From NCBI RefSeq assembly GCF_009811415.1, contig NZ_BLIG01000006.1, forward strand, positions 80,877 to 144,876: a DNA stretch of 64,000 nucleotides, in the 5' to 3' direction. A program made the position numbers and the translations under genes. Positions 33,068-40,207 of the stretch are shown in pieces (positions within the stretch are counted from its first letter, which is position 1; the number at the start of each line of letters is the position of its first letter). Under the pieces are notes generated by a model. It saw only the letters and a program-made list of their open reading frames with translations. It had not been told where the DNA came from and ran no database searches. Source of the stretch: Alteromonas sp. KUL106 (GTDB lineage: Bacteria; Pseudomonadota; Gammaproteobacteria; Enterobacterales; Alteromonadaceae).

Positions 33068-33877
33068 CTATTGCCACTTTATCCATGGTCTGTGCACCAA
33101 ATTCTGGATTAGCTTGTCACATGGAGTAATTTCAGAAGACGCAGAAACACAACTTGGCGCCTCGTTGATTTCGACCTGCGCGACGATATTAGACACAGAA
33201 ACTTCTAGGTCCAAATCGGTATCAAGCTGTGTCATTGGCAGTATGAACTCCACGCGATTTGTAAATGCACACGTGCTTTCTGGAGGGGTACTTTCCGTTT
33301 CTGCGTCACAGCCAGCGCTTCCCAAATGATAAGACCATTTATGTGTTGCGTCTCCACTTTTGGAAACGTCGAGTTTCAGAAACATGTGGCCGTCACGCTG
33401 ATTTAAGACCATCGAACTATCGTTTAATGGCGATGGCTGAGTGGATGGATTTGCGTGATTGACATCAAAAGGTAGCCCCATAGTAAAACGGAGGTTAGTT
33501 GACAACATTAGTAGTTCCTCAGACACATCCAAAACTATTTTGCTGTTAGCATCATCGGGGTTGACGCATTTATTATGAAACTTTAACAAGGCTTCATTCG
33601 GCGTCTGCCACTGCGTTTGCTTAAACTTGACCCGCTGCCACCTCCCGTCAATGCGAAGCTCAGGCTTGCTAAGGTAAAAACCAAAATAATCTACATTCCA
33701 GCGCTGTTGCCCTATACTCATGATCATTGGACAAGCGCCGGTATCCACACCGACTAATTTAAAGGGAATTTCACCAGGCTCCCTTCCTTTCCAGTTGATA
33801 ACATCGCATCCAGCTAGCATAACAAGCGCAGCTATAAATAAAGAATACATACCAGGCGCGCGACAAGACTTTTTCAT
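33068..33877 (-). CDS. MbnP-like copper-associated lipoprotein
   Basis: The 269-residue protein has a lipobox (LVMLAGCDV). The mature part follows the MbnP/metallo-mystery-pair pattern: IPFKLVGVDTGACPM, WNVDYFGFYLSKPELRIDG, KQTQWQT, LRFTMGLPFDVNHANPSTQPSPLN, WSYHLGSAGCDAE and a C-terminal Cys pair. MbnP proteins bind copper in the periplasm and are normally paired with a di-heme MbnH enzyme that oxidises a Trp to kynurenine. No MbnH gene is next to it, and the segment where MbnP usually has Trp residues reads SSMVLNQRDGHMF. Assignment rests on motifs seen by eye. Confidence 0.72.
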   Translation of the reverse strand: MKKSCRAPGMYSLFIAALVMLAGCDVINWKGREPGEIPFKLVGVDTGACPMIMSIGQQRWNVDYFGFYLSKPELRIDGRWQRVKFKQTQWQTPNEALLKFHNKCVNPDDANSKIVLDVSEELLMLSTNLRFTMGLPFDVNHANPSTQPSPLNDSSMVLNQRDGHMFLKLDVSKSGDATHKWSYHLGSAGCDAETESTPPESTCAFTNRVEFILPMTQLDTDLDLEVSVSNIVAQVEINEAPSCVSASSEITPCDKLIQNLVHRPWIKWQ

Positions 33878-34195
33878 CTGATTAAATACTTCCTGTGATT
33901 GTTTGGTAATTGGTAAAGAAGACCGCTTAATCTAGTGGTTAAGGTGGTGCATGCCAATTCGTTTGATGCGTGACCGCATATAGAGTATCGACAACGACGC
34001 CATGCACTTTGTTGCAGAATACCATTATTACTCGCAATAAAGTGAACTCACTGTTTAATTTGAGGCGCAGAGTGAACAAAAATAAAGCAAACAAATCACA
34101 AACCTATAACCTAGGCGTGACAAGGTAATTAAAACTGCTTATACTTGCGCTCGTTTGTTATTGATACCTAAAACAATAACAACGCACTTCAATAT
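33878..34195. other. intergenic region upstream of tRNA
   Basis: No gene is visible. The right end must hold the tRNA promoter; a purine-poor, AT-rich stretch (AACAATAACAACGCAC) precedes the tRNA but I cannot place -35/-10 boxes firmly. Confidence 0.4.
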
Positions 34196-34272
34196 GGCCC
34201 TATAGCTCAGTTGGTTAGAGCATCCGACTCATAATCGGCAGGTCCCCTGTTCAAGTCAGGGTGGGGCCACCA
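34196..34272 (+). tRNA. tRNA with CAU anticodon (tRNA-Ile2 or tRNA-Met)
   Basis: The 77-base gene folds as a full cloverleaf. The acceptor stem pairs GGCCCTA with TGGGGCC, the anticodon loop is CTCATAA, the T arm contains GTTCAAG, and CCA is encoded. A CAU anticodon fits elongator Met or, after lysidine modification, Ile2. The GGCCC acceptor and the anticodon arm resemble E. coli ileX more than metT, so I favour Ile2. Its 3' end is the integration site of the island: the last 45 bases plus one are repeated exactly at 63803-63848. Confidence 0.93.
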
Positions 34273-34273
34273 T
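34228..34273 (+). repeat. island attachment site at tRNA 3' end (att, left)
   Basis: This 46-bp stretch from the anticodon loop to one base past CCA is repeated without change at 63803-63848. It is the crossover repeat of a tRNA-targeting integrase, and it keeps the tRNA gene intact. Confidence 0.93.
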
Positions 34274-34318
34274 TTTTCCTACTCTTCGACGATAGTTATT
34301 ACTAACCTGATTTGGTTG

Positions 34319-34338
34319 GTGCTACCTCTGTGCTACTT
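34319..34338 (+). repeat. 20-bp sequence shared with the integrase upstream region
   Basis: GTGCTACCTCTGTGCTACTT here is identical to 63641-63660, the sequence just upstream of the P4-type integrase start. It is probably a relic of an integrase end left by an earlier or tandem element. Confidence 0.7.
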
Positions 34339-34437
34339 GCTAGCATACCATGCACTTTAGGTTAGTGATATAAAACGGCTCTACCCCATTAAAGCTGAAT
34401 CTATTCATTTTGCCAGAAATAGGTTGATGCTCTGTCA

Positions 34438-35814
34438 CTACTCATTTCTGAATTTTATTTTTGAAGCTGGGTCGCCAGGATAGGCCGATTTGAAACCAAA
34501 CTTACCGGAGAATTTTTCTCGTGCCATTGCACTAGAGATTTTTGGCTGGTCAGGTTCATCTCCCTTCAGCTCTACTCCCGCATCCATAGCTTTTAATGCA
34601 ACATAGCCCCGCAGTAAGTTTTCCTTATATGAAAATAGCCCCCTTCTACCTTCAACCTGTTCCAAAACTTCGCCATAGCTCTTTGTTTTAAACTTAGCTA
34701 GAATTTTATTAAATTCCTTCTGGTTCATCGGCTTTTCATTCCCTTCAGGAGAAGCCCCAAAGATTTCTTCGTTAATTCTTAAATAAGACTTAAAAATGTT
34801 ATCTGAATATCTAATGAAGTCCTCAGAGTCGGCTGTAGCCCACAGAGCCAATAGATAGTCGTGCGACTTGTCTAGAGTGGCTTTTTCATAGGGAAGTTGA
34901 AGCCTGCCAGAAATTCCCACTATCGACCTATTTATAGCCTCTTTGTAATGGTGGTCAGAAATAACCTTAACAAGTTCTCGATCCTTAAAAGCAGCCCATA
35001 GTAAATTTTGTGTCAATAAGTGAACGAAATATGGAAATCCATTGCTTATTTTTGCGATTGAGTGGACGATTTCTTCGTTTACTTTAAGACCGAAAGCCTT
35101 AACTGCGTTAAGTGTTATTTCTTCACGATATGACCAATAAAGGCGATCTAGTTTCAAGGTGAAAAGCTGCCTAAAGCTTGATTCATGGTCACCTAGCAAA
35201 TGGTAGAGCGATGAAGCTACACCAGTAAAAATAAATTTTACATTTACGCCTCTATCTCCGAGGTCTTTTATGAAGTGCGCGAAGTTAGCTCGCTCTTCTT
35301 GTTTTTGAATTTGGTCGAATTCGTCGATTACAATCACTGGTTCACTAGAATGTATATTTAGAATTTCTTCAAGTAAATCAACAGCTTTAAACATTGAGTC
35401 TATTTTAGGAATTTTAATTTCCTTAGACTTATCTTTGATCTTGAGTTTATAAACTTTAATACTGAAATTATGCTCTATTTCTGTCGAGCTAGAAGCCCCT
35501 GCTCTTCTCAAAATGCGCTCTGCAATTTCTCCAATTGTTTGGAAAAATAAGGTATTTCTTCCACAGGGAATTTGGATTGGCTCATTGTCTTTTGATTGAT
35601 ACTTAGAGGCTACAGTTGCGGCTAATGATGACTTCCCGACGCCTCTGTCTCCGTAAATGAATACATGACCACCATCGTCATAAAGTGCTTCAGCAATAAG
35701 CTCTAGTTCTTTGTCTCGCCCAACTAACCTTTCAATTGACTTTATTGGCGCTCTCACGGACAGCTGAGACTTAAGAATTGATACAAATTGTTTTTCGGTA
35801 AATCCATTTATAGA
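34438..35814 (-). CDS. AAA ATPase, Orc1/Cdc6-like
   Basis: The 458-residue protein has a P-loop AAA domain: a leading VGRDKELELIAEAL, Walker A FIYGDRGVGKSSLAA near residue 50, Walker B VIVIDEFDQI, and the sensor 1 strand VKFIFTGVASS. The pattern resembles AAA_16/Orc1-Cdc6 or STAND-like ATPases. No effector domain is visible in the helical C-terminal 200 residues. The gene is AT-rich compared with the core genes. The start at 35814 follows AGGAAGAG; the ORF extends to 35862 without support. Its place right beside the attachment site suggests a mobile element cargo gene, possibly for defence or element maintenance. Confidence 0.7.
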   Translation of the reverse strand, partial: SINGFTEKQFVSILKSQLSVRAPIKSIERLVGRDKELELIAEALYDDGGHVFIYGDRGVGKSSLAATVASKYQSKDNEPIQIPCGRNTLFFQTIGEIAERILRRAGASSSTEIEHNFSIKVYKLKIKDKSKEIKIPKIDSMFKAVDLLEEILNIHSSEPVIVIDEFDQIQKQEERANFAHFIKDLGDRGVNVKFIFTGVASSLYHLLGDHESSFRQLFTLKLDRLYWSYREEITLNAVKAFGLKVNEEIVHSIAKISNGFPYFVHLLTQNLLWAAFKDRELVKVISDHHYKEAINRSIVGISGRLQLPYEKATLDKSHDYLLALWATADSEDFIRYSDNIFKSYLRINEEIFGASPEGNEKPMNQKEFNKILAKFKTKSYGEVLEQVEGRRGLFSYKENLLRGYVALKAMDAGVELKGDEPDQPKISSAMAREKFSGKFGFKSAYPGDPASKIKFRNE

Positions 35815-36000
35815 CATTTCTCTTCCTCGAAAGTTAGCCATGCTTAGCAGCGCTATACACACCTTATTTATACTGCACGAGTCTTTAAAGTCTGTCTATT
35901 CCGCCCAAACAGGGCAGCTCTCAAAATTCATCCAATAGTTTTGGCTCAATTCCTCTCTCTAATAGAATGAAGATTAATATGCCGCATGAATCATTTGGAG

Positions 36001-36882
36001 CTACCTCAAATACACTTCCGTAATCTCAGGCCTGAAGTGACCCATCTCTTGTGAAACAGTTTCCAGAGCAACAGCTCGCTTAAATCCTATCGCGATTAAT
36101 TCGCTCATACGCTCTTGCGCATAGCTATGTCGCAGGCCATGGGCACCAGTAGAGAAAAAGAGAGTGCGTTTTGATGCTTTGCTAAAGGAGTCGGACCATC
36201 GCTTCCCTGCCCCAATATCATAACGTTGGAGATAATTAATTTTTCGGTCTTTGACGGTCACTGGATTACTAAATCGGCGCTGTTCGAGCTGTTCGACCAG
36301 GTCGTTAGGAATTAGTACGTGGCGTACCAACCCGCCTTTCCCTTGAACCGTGTACAGTTGACCTTCCCGCCCAACCCATTTTGAGTGTAACGCGGGACGT
36401 TTGTCAGGATTTCGTTCTTCTGCTCTGGCAAGCGTTAGGAGCTCATGTGCTCTTAATCCGGCAGCATACGCAATTTGGGTGGAAAGTTGATGCGTTTCAC
36501 TTTGATGTTCGGATACTGCTTGAGCCTGTGCCGATGTGTAGGCTCTGGACCTTTTAATTTCGTCCAGCTCTGACTTTACACGATATAAGGTTGTTTTAGG
36601 GGGAAGTTTTCCATTCATTTGCATCATTGCCTGAATGGCTTGGCGCTCCATATCAAGAGCTTTCTTCCCTACAGCTTCCGCTCGGTATTCAAGGTAATAC
36701 CTGGCAACGTCTGGTGTCAGTGACTGAAGCCCGTTTACTTTGTTTTCCTTTGTCCACTTGGCTACAGTCTTAAGAGCTTGTTCGTAATTACGGGCTGTAC
36801 CATATGACTTGATAATTCTTGCTTTTGTCAGCCCTTTAACGACATTTTCTGCCTGCGTTTCTGCTTTGGCGAACTTAGGCAT
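36001..36882 (-). CDS. tyrosine recombinase (integrase)
   Basis: The 293-residue protein has a SAM-like N-terminal core-binding domain (AKWTKENKVNGLQSLTPDVARYYLEYRAE) and the catalytic motifs of tyrosine recombinases: the first Arg in AAGLRAHELLTLA, HGLRHSYAQERM, and MGHFRPEITEVYLR, with the Tyr nucleophile near the very end. It belongs to a short integrase class different from the P4-type integrase at the right end. It overlaps by 8 bases with a small upstream gene. Its own attachment site is not evident. Confidence 0.85.
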   Translation of the reverse strand: MPKFAKAETQAENVVKGLTKARIIKSYGTARNYEQALKTVAKWTKENKVNGLQSLTPDVARYYLEYRAEAVGKKALDMERQAIQAMMQMNGKLPPKTTLYRVKSELDEIKRSRAYTSAQAQAVSEHQSETHQLSTQIAYAAGLRAHELLTLARAEERNPDKRPALHSKWVGREGQLYTVQGKGGLVRHVLIPNDLVEQLEQRRFSNPVTVKDRKINYLQRYDIGAGKRWSDSFSKASKRTLFFSTGAHGLRHSYAQERMSELIAIGFKRAVALETVSQEMGHFRPEITEVYLR

Positions 36883-37093
36883 TTCTGTTCAGCCAACGTT
36901 TCACCGTGGTCCAGTTTACTACAACACCTCTACGAACAAGCCAGCGCTGAAGCTCCGCTTTACTTGCGCCCTCTTCATAGAGTTTACGTAAGTGAACACT
37001 GTACTTGTCTAGCTTCGACGGCTTATGCCGCTTTCTGGCGATTAGTCGGGTCTCGGCTTTGAGCTGAGACACTTCATGTACTTCATTAAACAT
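36875..37093 (-). CDS. small basic HTH-like protein coupled to integrase
   Basis: The 72-residue product is very basic. Its C-terminal half (KLYEEGASKAELQRWLVRRGVVVNWTTVKRWLNRNA) looks like a helix-turn-helix. It overlaps the recombinase gene by 8 bases, so the two are made together. It could be a recombination accessory factor or DNA-binding partner. Family not recognised. Confidence 0.65.
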   Translation of the reverse strand: MFNEVHEVSQLKAETRLIARKRHKPSKLDKYSVHLRKLYEEGASKAELQRWLVRRGVVVNWTTVKRWLNRNA

Positions 37094-37226
37094 TATGTCA
37101 TTCCTTAGGTTGTAAGATTAACTGGCTGTAATCAGCTCAGCGACACTTAAGCCTATTCGCCCCTGTTTAGCGCATAACGCAAGGCTCGGACCGATCTCGC
37201 CTGGGATTTAAAAATCAAAATAGATA

Positions 37227-37254
37227 GAAACGGCAGCAACTAAGCGCCGAACTT
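37227..37254. repeat. direct repeat copy 1, split motif
   Basis: GAAACGGCAGC-N5-AGCGCCGAACTT. A second copy lies at 37318-37344, 91 bp away, with the same 5-base gap. Confidence 0.6.
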
Positions 37255-37317
37255 GAACGCCAAAAATGCGGCGCGGCATGACATATATAGAAGGACGTGA
37301 GGGTGCCTCACTACGTG

Positions 37318-37344
37318 GAAACGGCAGCTGGAGAGCGCCGACTT
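37318..37344. repeat. direct repeat copy 2, split motif
   Basis: GAAACGGCAGC-N5-AGCGCCGACTT, matching 37227-37254 except for one lost A. Two half-motifs with a fixed gap suggest protein arm-sites. Confidence 0.6.
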
Positions 37345-37444
37345 TTTTCGTTGCCCGAACGGGCTAGTGGTTTAAAGATTACCTGCATATAAATCAGGAT
37401 GCAATCTGCAAATAAAATTCTGCGTGTAAGCACCAGAACCCAGA

Positions 37445-37490
37445 CGCCCGCTATGTTGAAGGCGATTTTTCGACTTCGACATAGCGGGCG
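37445..37490. repeat. 16-bp inverted repeat in non-coding region, possible oriT or protein site
   Basis: CGCCCGCTATGTTGAA (37445-37460) pairs with TTCGACATAGCGGGCG (37475-37490) with one mismatch across a 14-base spacer. It lies in the 547-bp gene-free stretch 37094-37640 together with the split direct repeats. There is no T tract, so it is unlikely to be a terminator. An origin of transfer or recombination site is possible but no relaxase gene is present. Confidence 0.55.
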
Positions 37491-37640
37491 GCGGAGCGCC
37501 CGAATAAAAGAGAGGGATATTGCTCATGATGCCTCTGTTTTACGGGTGGGTTCTTAGCAAAATTTACGAGGCAATCAGGCAAATAAGACGGAAATATAGA
37601 AAAACATGAAAAGGCTTATTATTGGGGTCACGATACTTCG

Positions 37641-37913
37641 CTATTGTCTGTTTTGATGAAACTCCAATATCGCTTCAGCTAAATCATCTTCTACACAAAA
37701 CAGAAATGCAGTGGGCACGTTCAGCACTGCACTTAAGGACAGCACCGTTTTAAAGTCTGGTGTATGAACACCGCGCTCGTACTGGTTCATGCGCGCAGAC
37801 GCTACGAAGTTGTCCATCCCTGCCTGTATCCCTAATTGCTTTTGGGATAGACCTACCCTTGTTCTTGCCTGTTTTAACCGTATTGGGAACGGCGAACCAT
37901 CATTTGCTTTCAA
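37641..37913 (-). CDS. XRE-family HTH regulator
   Basis: The 90-residue protein is one Cro/cI-type helix-turn-helix domain (RLKQARTRVGLSQKQLGIQAGMDNFVASARMNQYERGVHTPDFKTVLSLSAVLNVP). It is divergent from the tiny-gene cluster to its right; the intervening region contains the first of three perfect palindromes. It is the best candidate for the protein that binds them, although the palindrome is 80 bp from its start codon. Confidence 0.85.
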   Translation of the reverse strand: MKANDGSPFPIRLKQARTRVGLSQKQLGIQAGMDNFVASARMNQYERGVHTPDFKTVLSLSAVLNVPTAFLFCVEDDLAEAILEFHQNRQ

Positions 37914-37992
37914 TTGGTGTACGACATCTGCTATTGAAAACTAAGATTTTCTTAGCTTTAATAGCACCTAGATACTAAGGAATACTTAGCCA

Positions 37993-38014
37993 TCAATTTG
38001 GCATGCCAAATTGA
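37993..38014. promoter_or_regulatory. palindromic operator 1 (22 bp, perfect)
   Basis: TCAATTTGGCATGCCAAATTGA is a complete 22-bp palindrome. It lies between the divergent XRE gene and a small membrane protein gene, just before the latter's ribosome site. Near-identical palindromes recur at 38245-38264 and 38568-38589. Confidence 0.85.
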
Positions 38015-38028
38015 GCGTGGAGGTAAAA

Positions 38029-38244
38029 ATGGGATTCGAAGGTTTTTTAGGGATTTTAGCGGTTGTCGCTTTATTCATCGTAAGCGCCTTTTTTGGCAGT
38101 GATGGAACAGACAGCAAAGGAAATGAACAATTGGATAAGCTGGATGATGGTATGGGAAATGTTATCGCTGATGGTGAGCACATGACTCGTGAAGAGGCTG
38201 AGGACGCTCAGGCGCGAGGCGAGCTTTACGATACCTATCTATAG
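38029..38244 (+). CDS. small membrane protein, 71 residues
   Basis: The product begins MGFEGFLGILAVVALFIVSAFFG, a single membrane helix, followed by an acidic soluble tail (GNEQLDKLDDGMGNVIADGEHMTREEAEDAQARG). The ATG at 38029 follows GGAGG; the TTG at 38011 lies inside the palindrome and is less likely. One palindrome lies directly before the gene, and a second begins at the base after its stop codon. Family not recognised. Confidence 0.72.
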   Translation: MGFEGFLGILAVVALFIVSAFFGSDGTDSKGNEQLDKLDDGMGNVIADGEHMTREEAEDAQARGELYDTYL

Positions 38245-38264
38245 AAATTAGGCATGCCTAATTT
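38245..38264. promoter_or_regulatory. palindromic operator 2 (20 bp, perfect)
   Basis: AAATTAGGCATGCCTAATTT is a complete 20-bp palindrome that begins right after the stop codon of the 71-residue gene. It keeps the GGCATGCC core of the other two copies and compensates base changes on both arms (TTTGG/CCAAA becomes TTAGG/CCTAA), which argues for selection on the dyad. A T run follows at 38275-38280. Confidence 0.85.
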
Positions 38265-38321
38265 TGAGCGGTCTTTTTTTGACTAATGAAAAAACAGGCA
38301 CTAAATCAGTAAGAGGCTGAC

Positions 38322-38441
38322 ATGACAGCATATGAATGGTTTCAGGTTTGGGTATTGATGGTTTTGGCTATTCGAGCTACCCGACGCTATGACAAACTTA
38401 AGCACGATCTTTTTGATGCAATTAAAGCTGGGAGAATCTAA
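38322..38441 (+). CDS. small protein, 39 residues
   Basis: MTAYEWFQVWVLMVLAIRAT starts the product, with a short amphipathic or membrane-associated helix, then a basic tail ending DAIKAGRI. AGAGG lies 5 bases before the ATG. It is between palindromes 2 and 3, three bases before the next tiny gene. Coding status rests on the ribosome site and arrangement only. Confidence 0.5.
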   Translation: MTAYEWFQVWVLMVLAIRATRRYDKLKHDLFDAIKAGRI

Positions 38442-38443
38442 CT

Positions 38444-38536
38444 ATGGGACCTTTACTTGCTGGCTGCGCATTAATTCTAGGCGTTGTCATTTTCTTTGCG
38501 TGTTTATTTCATCTAAAGGTGAATAAACAGCATTAA
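38444..38536 (+). CDS. small membrane protein, 30 residues
   Basis: The frame encodes one hydrophobic helix (GPLLAGCALILGVVIFFACLF) and the basic end HLKVNKQH. GGGAG lies 11 bases upstream, inside the end of the preceding tiny gene. It resembles single-helix phage or plasmid membrane peptides. The third palindrome follows 31 bp after its stop codon. Confidence 0.5.
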   Translation: MGPLLAGCALILGVVIFFACLFHLKVNKQH

Positions 38537-38567
38537 AGCCGCTGTTCAGGCCTGACTTTTCCATTTT

Positions 38568-38589
38568 TGAATTTGGCATGCCAAATTCA
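38568..38589. promoter_or_regulatory. palindromic operator 3 (22 bp, perfect)
   Basis: TGAATTTGGCATGCCAAATTCA is a complete 22-bp palindrome, sharing an 18-bp core with copy 1. It lies about 175 bp before the excisionase-like gene. Confidence 0.85.
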
Positions 38590-38765
38590 CAGTTTATTTT
38601 TTAATCAAAGCTACGCCTCAAATTGGCAGCTTAATGTCGCTTTTTCCTAAAAACAGAAAAACCCCCTTAAAGTCACCCTAGTTTTTCGACCACCCCGTTG
38701 CTCATTGCGTTGTAGTTTCATCGGTAAGCATTGAACATTACCAGTGAACAGAGGTAACTACTGTG

Positions 38766-38984
38766 ATGAACCGACACTTAAAACCAAAGCCTGACTTCTA
38801 TTTATTAGAAGAGGTAGCGGCCATACTCCGCTCAAGTAAAAGAACCATATACAATCGCATATACAGAAACCGCGTATATGGTGAGCAAAACCCCGTCCCC
38901 CCATACATAAAAATGAATGGGAAGTTACTCTTTCCTTCCAAAGATTTTGACAATTGGATAGATAGTCAGAAAACAAGCGGTTAG
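38766..38984 (+). CDS. excisionase-like (MerR/HTH_17) DNA-binding protein
   Basis: The 72-residue protein reads FYLLEEVAAILRSSKRTIYNRIYRNRVYGEQ and ends FPSKDFDNWIDSQ, the pattern of HTH_17/AlpA-like excisionases that bend attachment-site DNA or activate integrase genes. A GTG three bases earlier is an alternative start; AGAGG precedes. It lies directly upstream of the replication initiator gene. Confidence 0.72.
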   Translation: MNRHLKPKPDFYLLEEVAAILRSSKRTIYNRIYRNRVYGEQNPVPPYIKMNGKLLFPSKDFDNWIDSQKTSG

Positions 38985-39009
38985 TTTGCGTATAGGATGT
39001 AAATAGCTA

Positions 39010-39831
39010 ATGAAATCCGCAAGCGAACTAATCCGGGAGTTATCTTTTTGCGAAGATGTCCCCAAAAAATATATAGCGTACTACCCGACAGTGCTTATTG
39101 ATCCGGTACTACTACCTTTGCACCAAAAGCAAACCATACCGATAACATGGGCTGAAAAAGAAAACGCCAGGCGAACTTTAAAGTTGGAATGCGAAAGCGG
39201 TATTCCAGGTGGCACATTTGGGCGAATGAGTATTTGTTACTGGCAAACTCAATTCACAAAACTTGAGAAGACAACGGGAATCGAAGAAGTAATTGAGGAA
39301 GAACTTAAAAAGTCTCAACGACAAGCATTTTTCGATGTTGTGGGAAGAGAGCAAAGTGGATCTAGCCAGTTGACAAGCTTCTATTCTAGTTTCCGCTCAG
39401 CCCTCGATATGAAGATCTCCAACGAAGAGCGGTTTACGGCAGCAGAAATGTATACGAAAGGAACAACCAAACCTTTCTCAATTAGTGATGTGAAAAAATC
39501 CATGCCTGTAGACTCTAGAGCACTTCAATTACTTTTTCAGCGGAGATCGCCACTAGGAATCGATTTGTATCTGTTTTTAAATATGAAAGCTTACTCTATG
39601 AATAAAGAGGGCAATAATGAAAGTAATTTCATTCCTTGGGCAATTCTGGAAGCTGTATTTCATAGCCAAAGAAGTAAATGCAAGAACCTGTACGAATTTA
39701 AAGCTAAAGTCATCAAGGCTCTCAGGCACGTGATCTACTGCCTACCAACATGCTCTATTAAGGTAAAGGAAAAAGGAATAGCCTTCAGAAGCGGAAAAAC
39801 TGCGGTTCAACCACTACAACTGGCTTCATGA
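39010..39831 (+). CDS. plasmid-type replication initiator, RepA-like
   Basis: The 273-residue protein resembles the plasmid RepA family (RepA_C): DPVLLPLHQKQTIPITWAEKENARRTLKLECESGIPGGTFGRMSICYWQTQF near the start, then VDSRALQLLFQRRSPLGIDLYLFLNMKAYSM in the middle and a basic C-terminus. The assignment is supported by its context: directly after it are phased iteron-like repeats, AT-rich DNA and a DnaA box. It may replicate the element after excision. The ATG at 39010 has a modest ribosome site (GGATG). Confidence 0.7.
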   Translation: MKSASELIRELSFCEDVPKKYIAYYPTVLIDPVLLPLHQKQTIPITWAEKENARRTLKLECESGIPGGTFGRMSICYWQTQFTKLEKTTGIEEVIEEELKKSQRQAFFDVVGREQSGSSQLTSFYSSFRSALDMKISNEERFTAAEMYTKGTTKPFSISDVKKSMPVDSRALQLLFQRRSPLGIDLYLFLNMKAYSMNKEGNNESNFIPWAILEAVFHSQRSKCKNLYEFKAKVIKALRHVIYCLPTCSIKVKEKGIAFRSGKTAVQPLQLAS

Positions 39832-39881
39832 CATCCTTCAAATTGGGTAATTGGGCAAGGCCTGTACGTGCGGGTGTCGCT

Positions 39882-39994
39882 GTGTACGAAATGAGTTCGC
39901 CGTGTGTACGAAAAAAGTGCTGTTCGTGTACGAGAAAGGTTTGAAATCGATTTATCAACGTACGAAAAAAGTTTTGTTTGTGTATCAAAAAAGT
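39882..39994 (+). repeat. five iteron-like repeats, candidate replication origin
   Basis: Copies of GTGTACGAAAAAAGT begin at 39882, 39904, 39926, 39958 (with ACGTACGA) and 39980 (GTGTATCA). The intervals are 22, 22, 32 and 22 bp, so every copy faces the same side of the helix. The conserved ends (GTACGA...AGT) tolerate small changes. This array directly after a rep gene is the usual layout of an iteron-controlled origin. Confidence 0.82.
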
Positions 39995-40034
39995 TCTATC
40001 TTCTGTGAAGCCCTTAATATGCTTGGGCTGTAGA

Positions 40035-40104
40035 GGGGCGCTATTAGTTATCTTTTAGTTTTTATTTATTTATCTATTACTGAACGTACTTATTTTGTGC
40101 ATAA
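40035..40104. other. AT-rich segment and DnaA box of candidate origin
   Basis: A run of AT-rich DNA (TTTTTATTTATTTATC region) follows the iterons. At 40096-40104 TGTGCATAA gives TTATGCACA on the minus strand, a consensus DnaA box. With the iterons, this completes a typical plasmid-type oriV. No other gene lies in 39832-40207. Confidence 0.65.
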
Positions 40105-40207
40105 AACTTTGTTGTAATGTCCACAAAATTCAATATGACTTGCGCCTCCACTTGATCTTTGGCGCTAAAGCTAATAGGTTATTGCAGCCGATAGAACGAG
40201 GAACGCA

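Noticed and set aside
37641..38244. Toxin-antitoxin pair made of the XRE gene and the 71-residue protein
   Set aside because: The two are divergent, and the second looks like a membrane protein with an acidic tail, not a known toxin. Nothing else supports it.
37993..38589. Palindromes as transcription terminators
   Set aside because: A perfect palindrome leaves no room for a loop, copy 1 lies upstream of a gene, and only copy 2 has a T run nearby. A protein-binding site explains all three better.
39882..39994. CRISPR array
   Set aside because: The repeats are 15 bp with only 7-17 bp between them, too short for CRISPR. No cas gene is nearby. Iterons fit better.
34438..40104. Prophage
   Set aside because: Only recombinase, regulator, excisionase and replication genes occur. 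There are no structural, packaging or lysis genes.
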